A stretch of DNA of 64,000 bases from Brachypterus glaber. Its lineage: Eukaryota; Arthropoda; Insecta; Coleoptera; Kateretidae. Both the position numbers and the translations under genes were made by a program. The notes beneath the pieces were generated by a model. That model ran no database searches. It saw only the letters and a program-made list of their open reading frames with translations, and was not told the origin of the DNA. The stretch lies in contig OY294048.1 of NCBI GenBank assembly GCA_958510825.1, forward strand, positions 24,163,283 to 24,227,282, written 5' to 3'. Positions 54,481 to 64,000 of this stretch are shown here, one piece after another; positions within the stretch are counted from its first letter, which is position 1, and each line of letters opens with the position of its first letter.

Positions 54481-54610
54481 TTTTTTCTTTTTTTTACCCT
54501 GGGGCTGAGTCCTTCCTAGATTTTTTTTCTGGTTACGGCCCTGCAGAATTTCATATGTAGTAATTTTTAAATAGCTGTGTCCTGGGACACCCAATAAGAT
54601 ATAATATTTT

Positions 54611-54884
54611 ATCCACGGCCGTAATTAATAGGCCTATAATCACGGGTCTATAAAAATAAACCGTTTAAAATCCAAAACGGCCGTGGATACAATATAGTAT
54701 TCTACTCGCGTATAATATCTATTAATCATTCGGGTGATTATTTCACTCGCCTATCGGCTCGTGTCCCAAAATTCAACCTCACTGATTAATATCAATTATT
54801 ATACGCTCGTTGAATAATGTACTATTATTGTTATAATAATTATATAATAATTATTATATAATTCATAATAATTATTATTAGGTA
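54611..54884. repeat. Palindromes
   Basis: ATCCACGGCCGT at 54611-54622 is exactly inverted at 54677-54688, making a 12-bp stem with a 54-base loop. A second, AT-only palindromic stretch (TAATAATTATATAATAATTATTATA-like, split here for length: TAATAATTATATAATAATTA) lies at about 54826-54884. Confidence 0.6.
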
Positions 54885-55412
54885 TAAATTTGCCTTAAAG
54901 GCTGTTTGAATATAAGTAGAGTTTTTGTTTAAATTAACTAATTTTTAGGTGCAAGTTATGGCTAGAAGCACTCGGAGTGAAATATTCTGGTATCTCCATG
55001 AGAAATTAGAGAATATGTAATCGTCATTTTAATATACAGGATTATGCTGATACCTATTTTAAACTCCCAAAAATTGTCCGAAGAAATTACAAAATATGTG
55101 GGCGAATGGAGAATTTACTAAGCTCTAAGAAAATGTATCACACGACTCCCCTTTCCATTAAAAAAAGATGTCTCCCCTGCCACCATTGTGCCCCCTAAAC
55201 ATATAAAGTATATAAAGAACTTTCACTTTCGGGTTTCGACCGTGTTAATGGATTTTCACTTTATGACGTTTCGTCTCTTACTACTAGAGACATCTTCAGG
55301 GATTAGTCTGAAACTATATAAAGTATATACCAAAAGATTATTTGGTAATGTTATTTATGCGTTTCAAATTTTAAGTTGCAATTTGATATCATGATATCTT
55401 AAGCTGTTCAAA
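54885..55412. other. Non-coding DNA before gypsy-2
   Basis: No gene supported. TGACGTTTCGTCTCTTACTA and TAGAGACATCTTCAGG at about 55263-55303 resemble phrases that recur in dispersed insect repeats, but I cannot assign a family. Confidence 0.35.
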
Positions 55413-55777
55413 AGTTAAAGAGGGAGTGGACATGTACTGAAATTAGTTTTTTACTTTATTATTGTTATTAAAATATACCGAAAAAACATATAAATATTAA
55501 TTAAAAAAAACTATAAAAACATGTATTTTTATTTTATCACATGATATAAATTACATGACCGGAGTCATGCTACTCAGCAATTTATTGTTTATACTATATT
55601 ACGTATATTGTTTTATAAACATAGTTTACCTATACAGTATTTTAATTTCTTTGTATCAATCTGTAATCATTATTTTAACTAGTAACATATCAATATAAAT
55701 TCGTAATAAAGTAAAATTCTTTTAATAACTTAAAAATAACTTTTTAAAAACTCCTTACGGCAAAGCTGTAACGTAAT
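55413..55777 (+). repeat. gypsy-2 5' LTR (boundaries approximate)
   Basis: Ends GTAACGTAAT at 55777, fixed by the primer site. The start is placed at AGTTAAAGAGGG because errantivirus-type LTRs begin AGTTA; no second copy is in the window to confirm. AATAAA at 55705-55710. Confidence 0.4.
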
Positions 55778-55789
55778 TGGCGCAGTCGG
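55778..55789 (+). promoter_or_regulatory. gypsy-2 primer-binding site (tRNA-Ser type)
   Basis: TGGCGCAGTCGG is the classic tRNA-Ser primer site of the 17.6/297/ZAM group of gypsy elements. A CCT|GTAAGT splice-donor-like site at 55948, ten bases before the gag ATG, is where spliced env RNA would start in this group. Confidence 0.85.
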
Positions 55790-55957
55790 CAGTTTTCACC
55801 AGTCAATTTAGCAAAAAATTGATTCGTTTCGACGTTTTATTGGTGATAGAACCTGGTAGTTCCTAAGCAAAAGTAACTACAAAAAGTTTTCTTCGAGTGT
55901 GAGTGCACATCACACATGAAGAACATCGTAGTAGCGACCATTTGCCTGTAAGTACCT

Positions 55958-57109
55958 ATGTCATTTAGTGAATACAGATTCAATTTTCAAAATACTTTAA
56001 TCGATTCCGAGTCTAGTTCCGAGTCCGAAACAAACTCTGAACTAGAACTTACCATAATAGAATCAAACAACCCCATTCCCGAAATAAATAATTTTAATTT
56101 AAACATGGCCAACGTTTTGAAAGCCGATTACCTGAACATGATCCCTGAATTTAGGGGCGAGTCAGAACTCCTTCCTAGATTCATCGATATATGTGAAAAA
56201 TTGGTTAATAAATTTTACAACCTCAATGACCCAGCGGACTTTCAGAATGAATATCTAATGTCTAGTATTTTGGCTAAAATAAAGAGCGATGCCGCAACAA
56301 AGATTTCCTCATGCATTCTGAATAACTGGAATGATTTAAAAACAGCGCTCCAAATACATATAGCGATAAACGCGAAGTTTTCAGCTTGCAAGGGCTTAAA
56401 CAGTCAGTTTTCGATTTTTATAATAGTATACTTATGCTACTTAATCTACAGATAGCATATTTAACGGTGCATCATGGTAATGCACAAGAGGTCGGAACCT
56501 TAACAGCATATCTAAGAAAATATGCCTTAAGAGTTTTATTGAGGGGCCTTCGAGACCCAATAGTATCCTTAATGCGAACCAAAAACCCGGAGGATCTGAA
56601 CTCTGCGTTAAATATGCTAACGAACGATTTCAATTAGAAATAAATGACCAAATAATTAGAAACTCTTATAGCCAAAATCCTAGACAAAAATCAAACTTTA
56701 ATAATAATCGGAACTTTACACAAGGGAGGCAGCAATTACCAAATGCAATTGCAACTAACAAATTACCAACAAAATTTCCAGCCAAGGCCAAATGGGTTTA
56801 ATAATAATAGTCCTAATACAAATTTTCAAAATCAGCCAGGGCCTAGCTCTAGAAATGATGTGTTTAGGCCAAACCCTAATGTAAGGTTACCGAGACCAAC
56901 CCCAATGAGTGTCTCTACGCGAAACACTAATATGTCTCATGCTAGGCAAAATTTTAATAATCGAAATAATCCTAATAACGGTAACCAGATTAGAACGCCT
57001 TATTAACAAATAGAGGAAGTTTTCAACTTGCACAATGCGCCAAAAGTGGAATTTCCGGATGAAAATTTAAACAAAAACGAAAATGACTTATCTTTTTTAG
57101 AGAATTGAT
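55958..57109 (+). pseudogene. gypsy-2 gag
   Basis: ATG 55958 with a Ser/Glu-rich N-terminus (DSESSSESETNSELE). Capsid-like region at residues 45-130 (LNMIPEFRGESELLPRFI; NNWNDLKTALQIHI). A frameshift near 56390 leads to 56386-56637 (AQEVGTLTAYLRKYALRVLL; NPEDLNSALNML). The C-terminal part (about 56640-57006) is rich in N, Q, P and R and lacks Cys, so there is no zinc knuckle, as in errantiviruses. One stop at 57004-57006 precedes the last 34 codons (QIEEVFNLHNAP...), ending TGA at about 57109. Confidence 0.75.
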
Positions 57110-57112
57110 ATA

Positions 57113-60100
57113 ATGAGTTTAACAAACGAAAAAAGTCAATTATGCTATGTAATTTACCCAGATTTAAATTTAAAAATTTTATTAGATAGTGGTAGCACAA
57201 AGTCGTTTGTTAAACATGACATCGCAAATAAATTTTTTTCTAGGAATATTATACATGACCCATTTTTAATATCTAGTGCACACGGTACTTCATTGGAAGA
57301 GTACAGTACAAAAATACCGTGTGGCAAATTGTTTAAAAATAATATTAATCTTAAATTTCACATGTTCAACTTTCATAAACAATTGGACTGTCTACTAGGC
57401 TTAGATAACTTAAAGAAATTAAAAGCGATTGTCGACCTGGATAATGATGTATTAATTACACCATCACGCAGAATTAAAATACACTACCTTGAGTTATCTA
57501 AGGGGGCCGACAGCATAGTCGTCCCTGCCAAGACAGAACAAATTATTAAAATAAAAATTAAAAATGTTAAAAATGGTGACGTAATAATTCCTCACATGAA
57601 AGCTGGTGATCTAGAAATAATAGAAAGCGTAGCCAGTGTAAAAGATTTTTCTACATATTGTAGTATTGTTAACCCTACAGATAGGGACATTTCTGCTAAA
57701 ATAAACCCAATAACTGTGCAAAGGTTCGACGAATACGAATACCACACAGCTTATAGTTTTAATAAGATTAATACATATTGCGATAACTCGCCAATTGATC
57801 TGTCAAAAATTAAAATAAATCACACGAATGCGGAGGAAAAAGAAGCAATTTTAAGTCTTTTAAGTGAGTACCCTGATATTTTTCATTCAGAAGGAAAACC
57901 TTTAACTTTTACACATAAAATTAAACATAAAATAATTACTAAAGATGAAGTACCAGTGTACTCAAAGTCCTAACGTTTTCCAAATGTCCATAAACAAGAG
58001 GTAGATAAACAAATAAAAAAAATGTTGGAACAAAAAATTATAAGACCCTCTTATAGCCCGTGGAGTTCGCCAATTTGGGTGGTCCCCAAGAAAAGTGCCC
58101 CTTTTGCCAAACGCAAATGGCGCATAGTAGTTGACTATCGGAAATTAAACGAAAAAACTATTGATGACCGATACCCATTGCCGAACATTACGGACTTATT
58201 GGACAAGTTGGGGCGTTGTTTATACTTTAGTACAATGGATTTAGCGAGTGGTTATCACCAGCTGGAAATGGCTGGGAGGATATTCAAAAAACTGCTTTCA
58301 GCACAGAAAATGGTCATTATGAATTCCTGCGCATGCCCTTTGGCCTTAAAATAGCCCCAGCTACATTTCAGAGGGTTATGGACAACCTGTTAAGGGGTAT
58401 ATTAAATAAAAAATGCTGCGTATTTCTTGACGATATCATTTGTTTTAGTACAAGTTTCCAAGAACATATAAATAATCTTAAAGAGATTGTTGATAGATTG
58501 CGATCTGCTAACCTTAAATTACAAGTTGATAAATGCGAATTTTTGCAAAAGGAAGTAGCGTTTTTAGGTCATAAGTGACACCCCAGGGCGTTAAACCGAA
58601 TCCTGAAAAAATTAAAGCTGTTCAGAACTATCCTATTCCTAAAACTACCCGACAAATTAAGGCTTTTTTGGGACTATTGGGTTATTATCGCAAGTTCATA
58701 AAAGATTTTGCGAAAATAACTAAACCAATGACCATCTGTCTGAAAAAGAATAACAAAATTAATATTAAAGACTCCGAATATGTAAAATGTTTTAAACATT
58801 GTAAAAATTTGTTGATTAACCAACCCATACTACAGTATCCAGATTTTAATCAACCCTTTATTTTAACTTGCCTTAGGATCAGTATTATCGCAGGGAAAAA
58901 TAGGGTCTGATTTACCAGTAGCCTACGCAAGTCGCACCCTTAACGAATCAGAATGTAACCTAAGTACAATCGAAAGGGAACTTCTAGCAATCGTTTGGGC
59001 TGTTAAATACTTTAGGCCTTACTTATATGGCCGAAAATTCACAATAGTATCTGACCACAAACCCTTGCAGTGGTTGTTCTCCCTTAAAGAACCTAACTCC
59101 AAATTATGTAGGTGGCGGTTGTACTTAGAAGAGTATGATTATGAAATCATTTATAAAAAAGGTGTCCTTAATAGTAATGCAGATGCCTTGTCACGCATTG
59201 TAATAAACCCAGAAACCGATATGCCCAAAAATCCCGACCTACAAAATCCCACAAACAAAACCTCAGAAATAAAAAAAATCGGTAACGCCACTGACTTAAC
59301 ATATGCTCAAGTTTTAAGTAATAATTACAATAAAAATACTATACGTAATTCACCTCTACAAAATAGCATAAAGTCACGTACGAGTTTCAAATATAAGGAA
59401 GTATCAAATTACGATGACAATTTACGCGAATCTATTCCCAAATATGAAATAAATTTAAATGAACTCTCAGAGGCCGTTAATAAAAACGAAACTCTTCTTC
59501 AAATAATTTATAATAACCTTAATATAATTAATAATAATGTAAAAATAATCGACAATAATTTATTTGATTGTGACGAGTATGTATCCCTCGCTCATTGCGT
59601 CTCTCAGTGTTTTAGCATGAAAAAAGAAATTGCACGTAAATTCAGCGAAAAATTTAATTGCGTAAACAAACTAAAAGCACAAAACAAACCTGTAGGTGAA
59701 GTTGCATATTTAAAACTTCCTACAAGAAATATTTACTATTTAATTACCAAAAAGATATTTAGGGACAAACCCACCTACACTACTATAATTTCCGCCTTGA
59801 TAAACCTTAAAAGGTTATGTTTAGAGCTACAAGATTTTACTGTAGCTATGCCGAAAAGTGGATCCGGCCTAGATAACCTAAAATGGGATATCATATTTAA
59901 TTTAATTAAAATTATATTTAAAAACTCAAAAATTAAAATACTTATTTACAATATTGACCCACCCCAAAAAGTTGAAATTAACGTTACTAACCACGAAAAT
60001 AATAAAAGTGCTATTTCCAGCTTTATAGATGAATTCTGCGAAGAGTTGACAAATGACAAACCTGACATCACGGACAATATTAATGAACCCTTAGGTTATA

Positions 60101-60190
60101 TGCAAAAGTTTAACGACAGCTTTTCCTCGAATAAAGACTCAGACAATATGTCTATAACACTATCCCACAAAACGAAATTTTTGAAGCATA
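57113..60190 (+). pseudogene. gypsy-2 pol, part 1: protease, RT, RNase H, macrodomain
   Basis: Protease: ILLDSGSTKSFV (DSGS active site) and LDCLLGLDNLKK. TAA at 57971 interrupts [44 protein letters not shown], frameshift at about 58270, [10 protein letters not shown] and [11 protein letters not shown] (FLDD). A one-base loss near 58573 shifts the frame at [16 protein letters not shown]. RNase H: the segment with the first catalytic Asp is deleted, the sequence jumping from FILTC to LGSVLSQ (58868); then [26 protein letters not shown] and ADALSRI. The linker and macrodomain are in the long frame 59065-60207. The final residues and stop are likely from the inserted sequence. Confidence 0.85.
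59536..59958 (+). other. Macrodomain (TARG1/OARD1-like) within gypsy-2 pol
   Basis: About 140 residues: [20 protein letters not shown], then [61 protein letters not shown] and ILIYNI. Same order of blocks as in gypsy-1 at the same pol position. The catalytic-type Lys (codon 59749-59751) and Asp (codon 59872-59874) are both kept. The KGIA loop of gypsy-1 reads KEIA, so one loop glycine is changed to Glu, which could weaken ADP-ribose binding. Divergence from gypsy-1 is large (about half the residues differ), so the domain is old in this lineage. Confidence 0.78.
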
Positions 60191-61744
60191 CTTTTTTTCT
60201 AACATAGCCTATCTTAAAGCATTTTTTCTCCTGATTCTGAATCTTTTTTCAAATTTGGGCTACGACCGCACAATTTTTATATACAGAGTGTTTTAGAAAA
60301 AAAAAAAAACACCTTTTTCCAAATGACTGTAGAATTTATTTTTATGAATATTTTTTAATCAAATTCGGGTCACTTATAAAAAAAGGATGTGCTTTTAAGA
60401 CTTTGAAATATTTTTTTTAAATATCGACCCCCATTTTTTTTTACACTGAAAAAAAATATTTTTTTTGCTGACAAATTTTCAAAAGATGGATTTTTTTTTC
60501 GTAACCCCAATTAAAACATTTTGCATTTATCTGGCTTTATTTTGCTTTTTGAATTTTTAATAGGGAGCTTCCAGAAGTGGCGCTACATCAATTTTAAGTG
60601 CGTCAAGACGGAAATTTTAACACCGGTATGAGCGCTATTCAGCGAGCCGGAGCAGTACGTAGCTAGTCGTAGGTGTTTAAACTATAAAATATACAGTATT
60701 CGTTTATTAAATAAATGATTATACAAAAAAAATATATTTAGCTTAATTTTATCTACCAGCCTTAATGGCTTGCGTCAACAAATATATATCTTAACCTAAA
60801 AATAATGTAAATGTTTCTTACCTTTTTTTTTCTTTTGTATGCAGTTCTATCAACTTCTACTACGAACCAACAGTAATCACCCATCATAGCAGGAATTCCT
60901 TTTCCCTGATATCGCTTTTCCATATTCGCAATTTGTTGGTGAAATCTTTCACCTTGCTCCTTACTGACGGCGCCGAGATTAGGTGGAAAGTAATCCAGAT
61001 GTGAATGTAGAAAATGTATTTTAAGGGACATTCTACATCCGAGCTACATAATTCTTTTTCCTTTTATTACCCAAAAACCCAAGTTTAAATGAATGCTAGG
61101 CCAACTTATCAGTCTTTAAAAGTTTTTACTCAAAATTCCTTTAACAATTTTTCTGATTTGTGGTCCTACAAATACGCCCGCTTTAATTTTGGCTTCTGAC
61201 AGCTTCGGGAACTTTTCTTTTAGGTACAAAAATGGTTCTCCTTCCTGTTTCAATGCCTTTACGAAATTTTTCATTAGCCCCATTTTAATATGTAGAGGGG
61301 GTAATAGATTTTTTTTTGGGTCAACTAGTTCATAACATTATTACAACCTGCTGTAATTTTGTAATGCTTTTTTACAGCTCGGCTATCCCATAAGCACAAA
61401 AAACAAGAATATTTAGTAAACCCACCTTGCATTCCTAACAAAATTGCTACCATTTTCAAATCCCCACAAATCTGCCATTTGTGTTCTTCATACTTAATTT
61501 CATCCAGAACTATTTTCATATTTTCATATTATTCTTTCATATTTGTAGAATACGCAATAGGAATTGAAGGCTTCTTAGCCTTGAACCCAAAAGTTAAGAT
61601 TTTTCTTTACATAATCCCAATTCTCGCACCAAACTATCCAGGTCATCTTGCTCTAACAAATGAATTTCATTATAGTCAAATGGCAAATCTTGAGATGTCG
61701 CAGTCATATACTCCCCCATTTCAATATCTTCATTTACATTTTCG
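60191..61744 (-). pseudogene. Transposon-like gene remnant inserted in gypsy-2
   Basis: Minus-strand pieces from about 61740 to 60790 read in order: LLEQDDLDSLVRELGLCKEK, SIPIAYSTNMKE, KWQICGDLKMVAILLGMQGG plus FTKYSCFLCLWDSRA (61519-61325), LLPPLHIKMGLMKNFVKALK and LSEAKIKAGVFVGPQIRKI (61320-61150), then MSLKIHFLHSHLDYFPPNLG, GERFHQQIANMEKRYQGKG and DYCWF (61031-60840). These blocks recur as a repeated, transposon-associated protein family of insects and other animals; I cannot name the superfamily. Stops and a deletion between the last two parts make it a pseudogene. 60191-60760 is non-coding flank with poly(A/T) runs. Confidence 0.65.
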
Positions 61745-62960
61745 TTGCTTGTTCAACTGTCAAAAAATAATTTTGAACAAGATGTAATAAAAATTATGAA
61801 AGAATATATCGCCCCAAAAATTAAGTATTATGTATTTTTCGAGGATCCAATCTATGAACAATTTTGTGCCGTATTACAAACATATTTTAAAAATGGACAA
61901 ATTAATTTAATCAGGTGTACAAAGTTCCTTACAGACGTAATAGGGGAGGAAGAAATAAAAGAAATTATAAAAAATTATCACGAGGGAAAAACGCACCACC
62001 GGGGAATAGAAGAAACCGAAAAACGAATAAAAGAGTCCTATTATTTTCCAAATCAACGACGTGTGATTCAAACATACATAAATAACTGTGAAATTTGCCA
62101 ACTTACGAAAGACGACAGAAACCCCCTAAACTTAAAATTTAACTTAACACCGACAGCGACTAGACCATTCCAAATTTTACACATGGACAGTATCACCCTA
62201 GAAAAATCTAAGTTCCTTACAATAATCGACACCTTCTCAAAATATAGCCAAGCATATAAACTAAGTGCCGCCTCAAGCATAGAAGTAGTAAATAACCTCA
62301 TAAAATATTTTACGCACCATTCCATCCCCGAACAAATCGTATCGGACAATGGTGGTGAGTTTAATAGCGGTATGTTAAAGGAGTTACTAGAACTCCATAA
62401 AATCAAAATTCACTTCATAAGTTCGCAACACCCCGATTCAAATTCTCCAGTAGAAAGATTTCACTCCACCCTAATCGAGCACATAAGGTTACTTAATAAC
62501 CAAAATATTTTTAAGAGCGAGCCAATTGAAACAAAAGTAAATTATCCAATATTAGCCTATAATAATACAATACATAGGCACAGATTCACCCTTTAACTTA
62601 GAATTAAACAAACAATAATTGAATAACTATATATTTAACCACAAAGAAAAAACAAAAAATTTATATCAAAAAATTAACGAGGACGCACAAAAGACTAAAG
62701 AAAAAATTAAATGAAAAACGTGAAGATATTCCCAAAAGTATACCCGAAAAAGTATTTGTAAAAAATAAACAAAAACAATCAAAAACAAAAAATAAATTTA
62801 AAAAAGAAAAAATTAAAAATATAAATTGGAAATTAAAAACAGCAAAAATTGACCCAACCCATTTTAATACAATAGATAAAATTCACCTTTCGAATATAAA
62901 ACGCCCTAGAAAAAACAGTAACTCAAAAACTCAACAAGATTTATCTATTCCAGGTTGCTC
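61745..62960 (+). pseudogene. gypsy-2 integrase and pol C-terminus
   Basis: N-terminal H-x(n)-H...C-x2-C: KTHHRGIEETEK ... NCEICQLT. Catalytic core: ILHMDSITLEKSKFLTIIDT with the first Asp, IVSDNGGEFNSG with the second, and NSPVERFHS with the Glu, all present. TAA near 62596 follows a frameshift in the NTIHRHR segment. The lysine-rich tail (KNKQKQSKTKNKFKKEK) reads on in other frames to about 62960. The ATG of the ORF at 61745 is not a true start; pol would be read through from the macrodomain. Confidence 0.85.
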
Positions 62961-63037
62961 ACATGGGGACGGGCAGCGGACATCCGCAACATAACAAAAA
63001 ATCTTGGTAAACTCCCTATATATTTGGCCCTGCAAAA

Positions 63038-63970
63038 TTGCAGCGTACTGACCATATTTTTGTCCACTACTATGAATTACAACCACTTTACGACCAATTC
63101 AAAAAACTTAACTTAGAATATAATAGGCTAGATTTACTTAAGATTAATAAAACTTTTTATAGTAGAGAATTAGATAATTATAAGAAAATTATTAACTATA
63201 CACAGGGAAAAATTTATGAAAAAATTAATAATATTAACTTAGGGTTTAATGAAAGTTTCACAAGAAACAAAAGGGGCCTTATTAATGGTTTTGGAACAAT
63301 AATTAAGGGCATAACCGGAAATTTAGATGCAAATGACGGTGAAAAAATCTACAATATTTTAACCGATATTCGCAAGAAAAATGATAACTTCCAGTCACAT
63401 TTAAATCTACACAACTTATACAAAATTTTAATGATACAGCACAATGAAAATATTTTGAAAAATAAAATTTTACAATTAAATAACTTAACGAATGAAAAAG
63501 TTCAGAGCCAAATTTTTATGTTGTTTGCACAAGACCTAATAATTTTAATTATAACACAATTTTAAGTATTCTAACGGATATCGAAAATTCGATAACATTT
63601 TGCAAGTTGAAAACAATGCACCCTAGTATAATAAAAACAGACGAATTATTTTTCGAAATTAGAAAAATCGCCGAACACTATAAAAACCAACTCCCAGTGG
63701 AGTTAAAGTACGAAAACATTTTGGAACTTTATTCAAATTAACTGTCAAATTGAACCTACAAGAATAACATATTTCCTATCCCTCCCAATAAATTACGAAA
63801 CCGATTTTGAATTATACCGCCTCATACCAATCCCTACCCTGTTCAAATCAGAGTTTGTGACTATAATTCCAAAAACTAAATATTTATTAAAGTCAAAAGA
63901 TAATGAATTTGTACCATTGAATGTACATTTGTAAAAAGGGCAAAAGGTTTCAATGCGCAAACTACCTCCA
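63038..63970 (+). pseudogene. gypsy-2 env (F-like), partial
   Basis: A furin-type site RNKR at residue about 80 of this ORF, followed by a hydrophobic, glycine-rich segment (GLINGFGTIIKGITG), marks a baculovirus-F-like fusion protein as found in errantiviruses. The upstream part, with any signal peptide, is unclear. The frame stops at 63565, and homologous coding continues in other frames to at least 63930 (blocks around TKYLLKSKDNEFVPL). The C-terminal transmembrane region is beyond the window or lost. Broken by several frame changes. Confidence 0.7.
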
Positions 63971-64000
63971 AGCAAGTCAGGATGTGACTTGCGAGAAGAA

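Larger units (their letters stand above)
55413..64000 (+). mobile_element. gypsy-2: env-bearing Ty3/gypsy element, runs off the window
   Basis: Plus-strand element: LTR, tRNA-Ser-type primer site, gag without zinc knuckle, pol with an RNase H-macrodomain-integrase order, env. It is interrupted by a minus-strand transposon-like gene remnant (about 60195-61740). Pol and gag contain several stops and frameshifts, so it is older than gypsy-1. Gag type and primer differ from gypsy-1, but both share the macrodomain. The 3' LTR is beyond 64000. Confidence 0.85.

Overview
This is eukaryotic, AT-rich DNA, most likely from an insect or other arthropod: it holds spliced host exons, several non-LTR retrotransposon (LINE) lineages, env-bearing Ty3/gypsy elements with a baculovirus-F-like envelope, MITEs and satellite arrays. 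I saw no rRNA, tRNA, operon or CRISPR array. The species cannot be named from the sequence. Almost everything is mobile-element DNA, much of it nested; one small host gene is supported.

Layout. 624-3612: decayed minus-strand LINE (A), abutting the 3' end of an I-group LINE. 4370-5900: minus-strand gypsy integrase remnant. 5929-7459: tandem duplication, MITE and foldback element. 7822-13265: a satellite-bearing repeat (173-bp monomers) split by a 4.3-kb minus-strand LINE (B) with a 7-bp target duplication. 13270-14530: nested MITEs. 14754-37790: one gypsy provirus (gypsy-1), 23 kb long because other elements sit inside it. Its 5' LTR is split near its end by LINE X, LINE X is split inside its RT by LINE Y, and its RNase H is split by LINE Z and then by a 1.7-kb foldback element. 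Removing the insertions leaves about 8.7 kb: LTR, tRNA-Leu-type primer site, gag, protease-RT-RNase H-macrodomain-integrase, env, LTR. The provirus is flanked by ATATAT and lies in what looks like a very short intron of a host gene whose further exons run to 40326.

41756-43745 holds an inverted, modular version of the 173-bp satellite. 43746-48340 is mostly featureless. 48340-53680 is a plus-strand, relatively GC-rich Jockey-like LINE (C). 55413-64000 is a second env-bearing gypsy (gypsy-2, tRNA-Ser-type primer site), interrupted by a minus-strand transposon-like gene remnant and running off the window.

The most striking observation is that both gypsy elements, which differ in gag and primer site, encode a domain between RNase H and integrase that reads as a macrodomain of the TARG1/OARD1 type (ADP-ribose glycohydrolase). 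The positions corresponding to that enzyme's catalytic Lys and Asp are kept in both. A retroelement-borne ADP-ribosyl hydrolase would be expected to counter host ADP-ribosylation or serve an unknown step of the element's cycle; that function is inference. Secondary themes are recurrent 70-300 bp local tandem duplications, a satellite tied to short foldback elements, and insertion joints that fuse unrelated reading frames.
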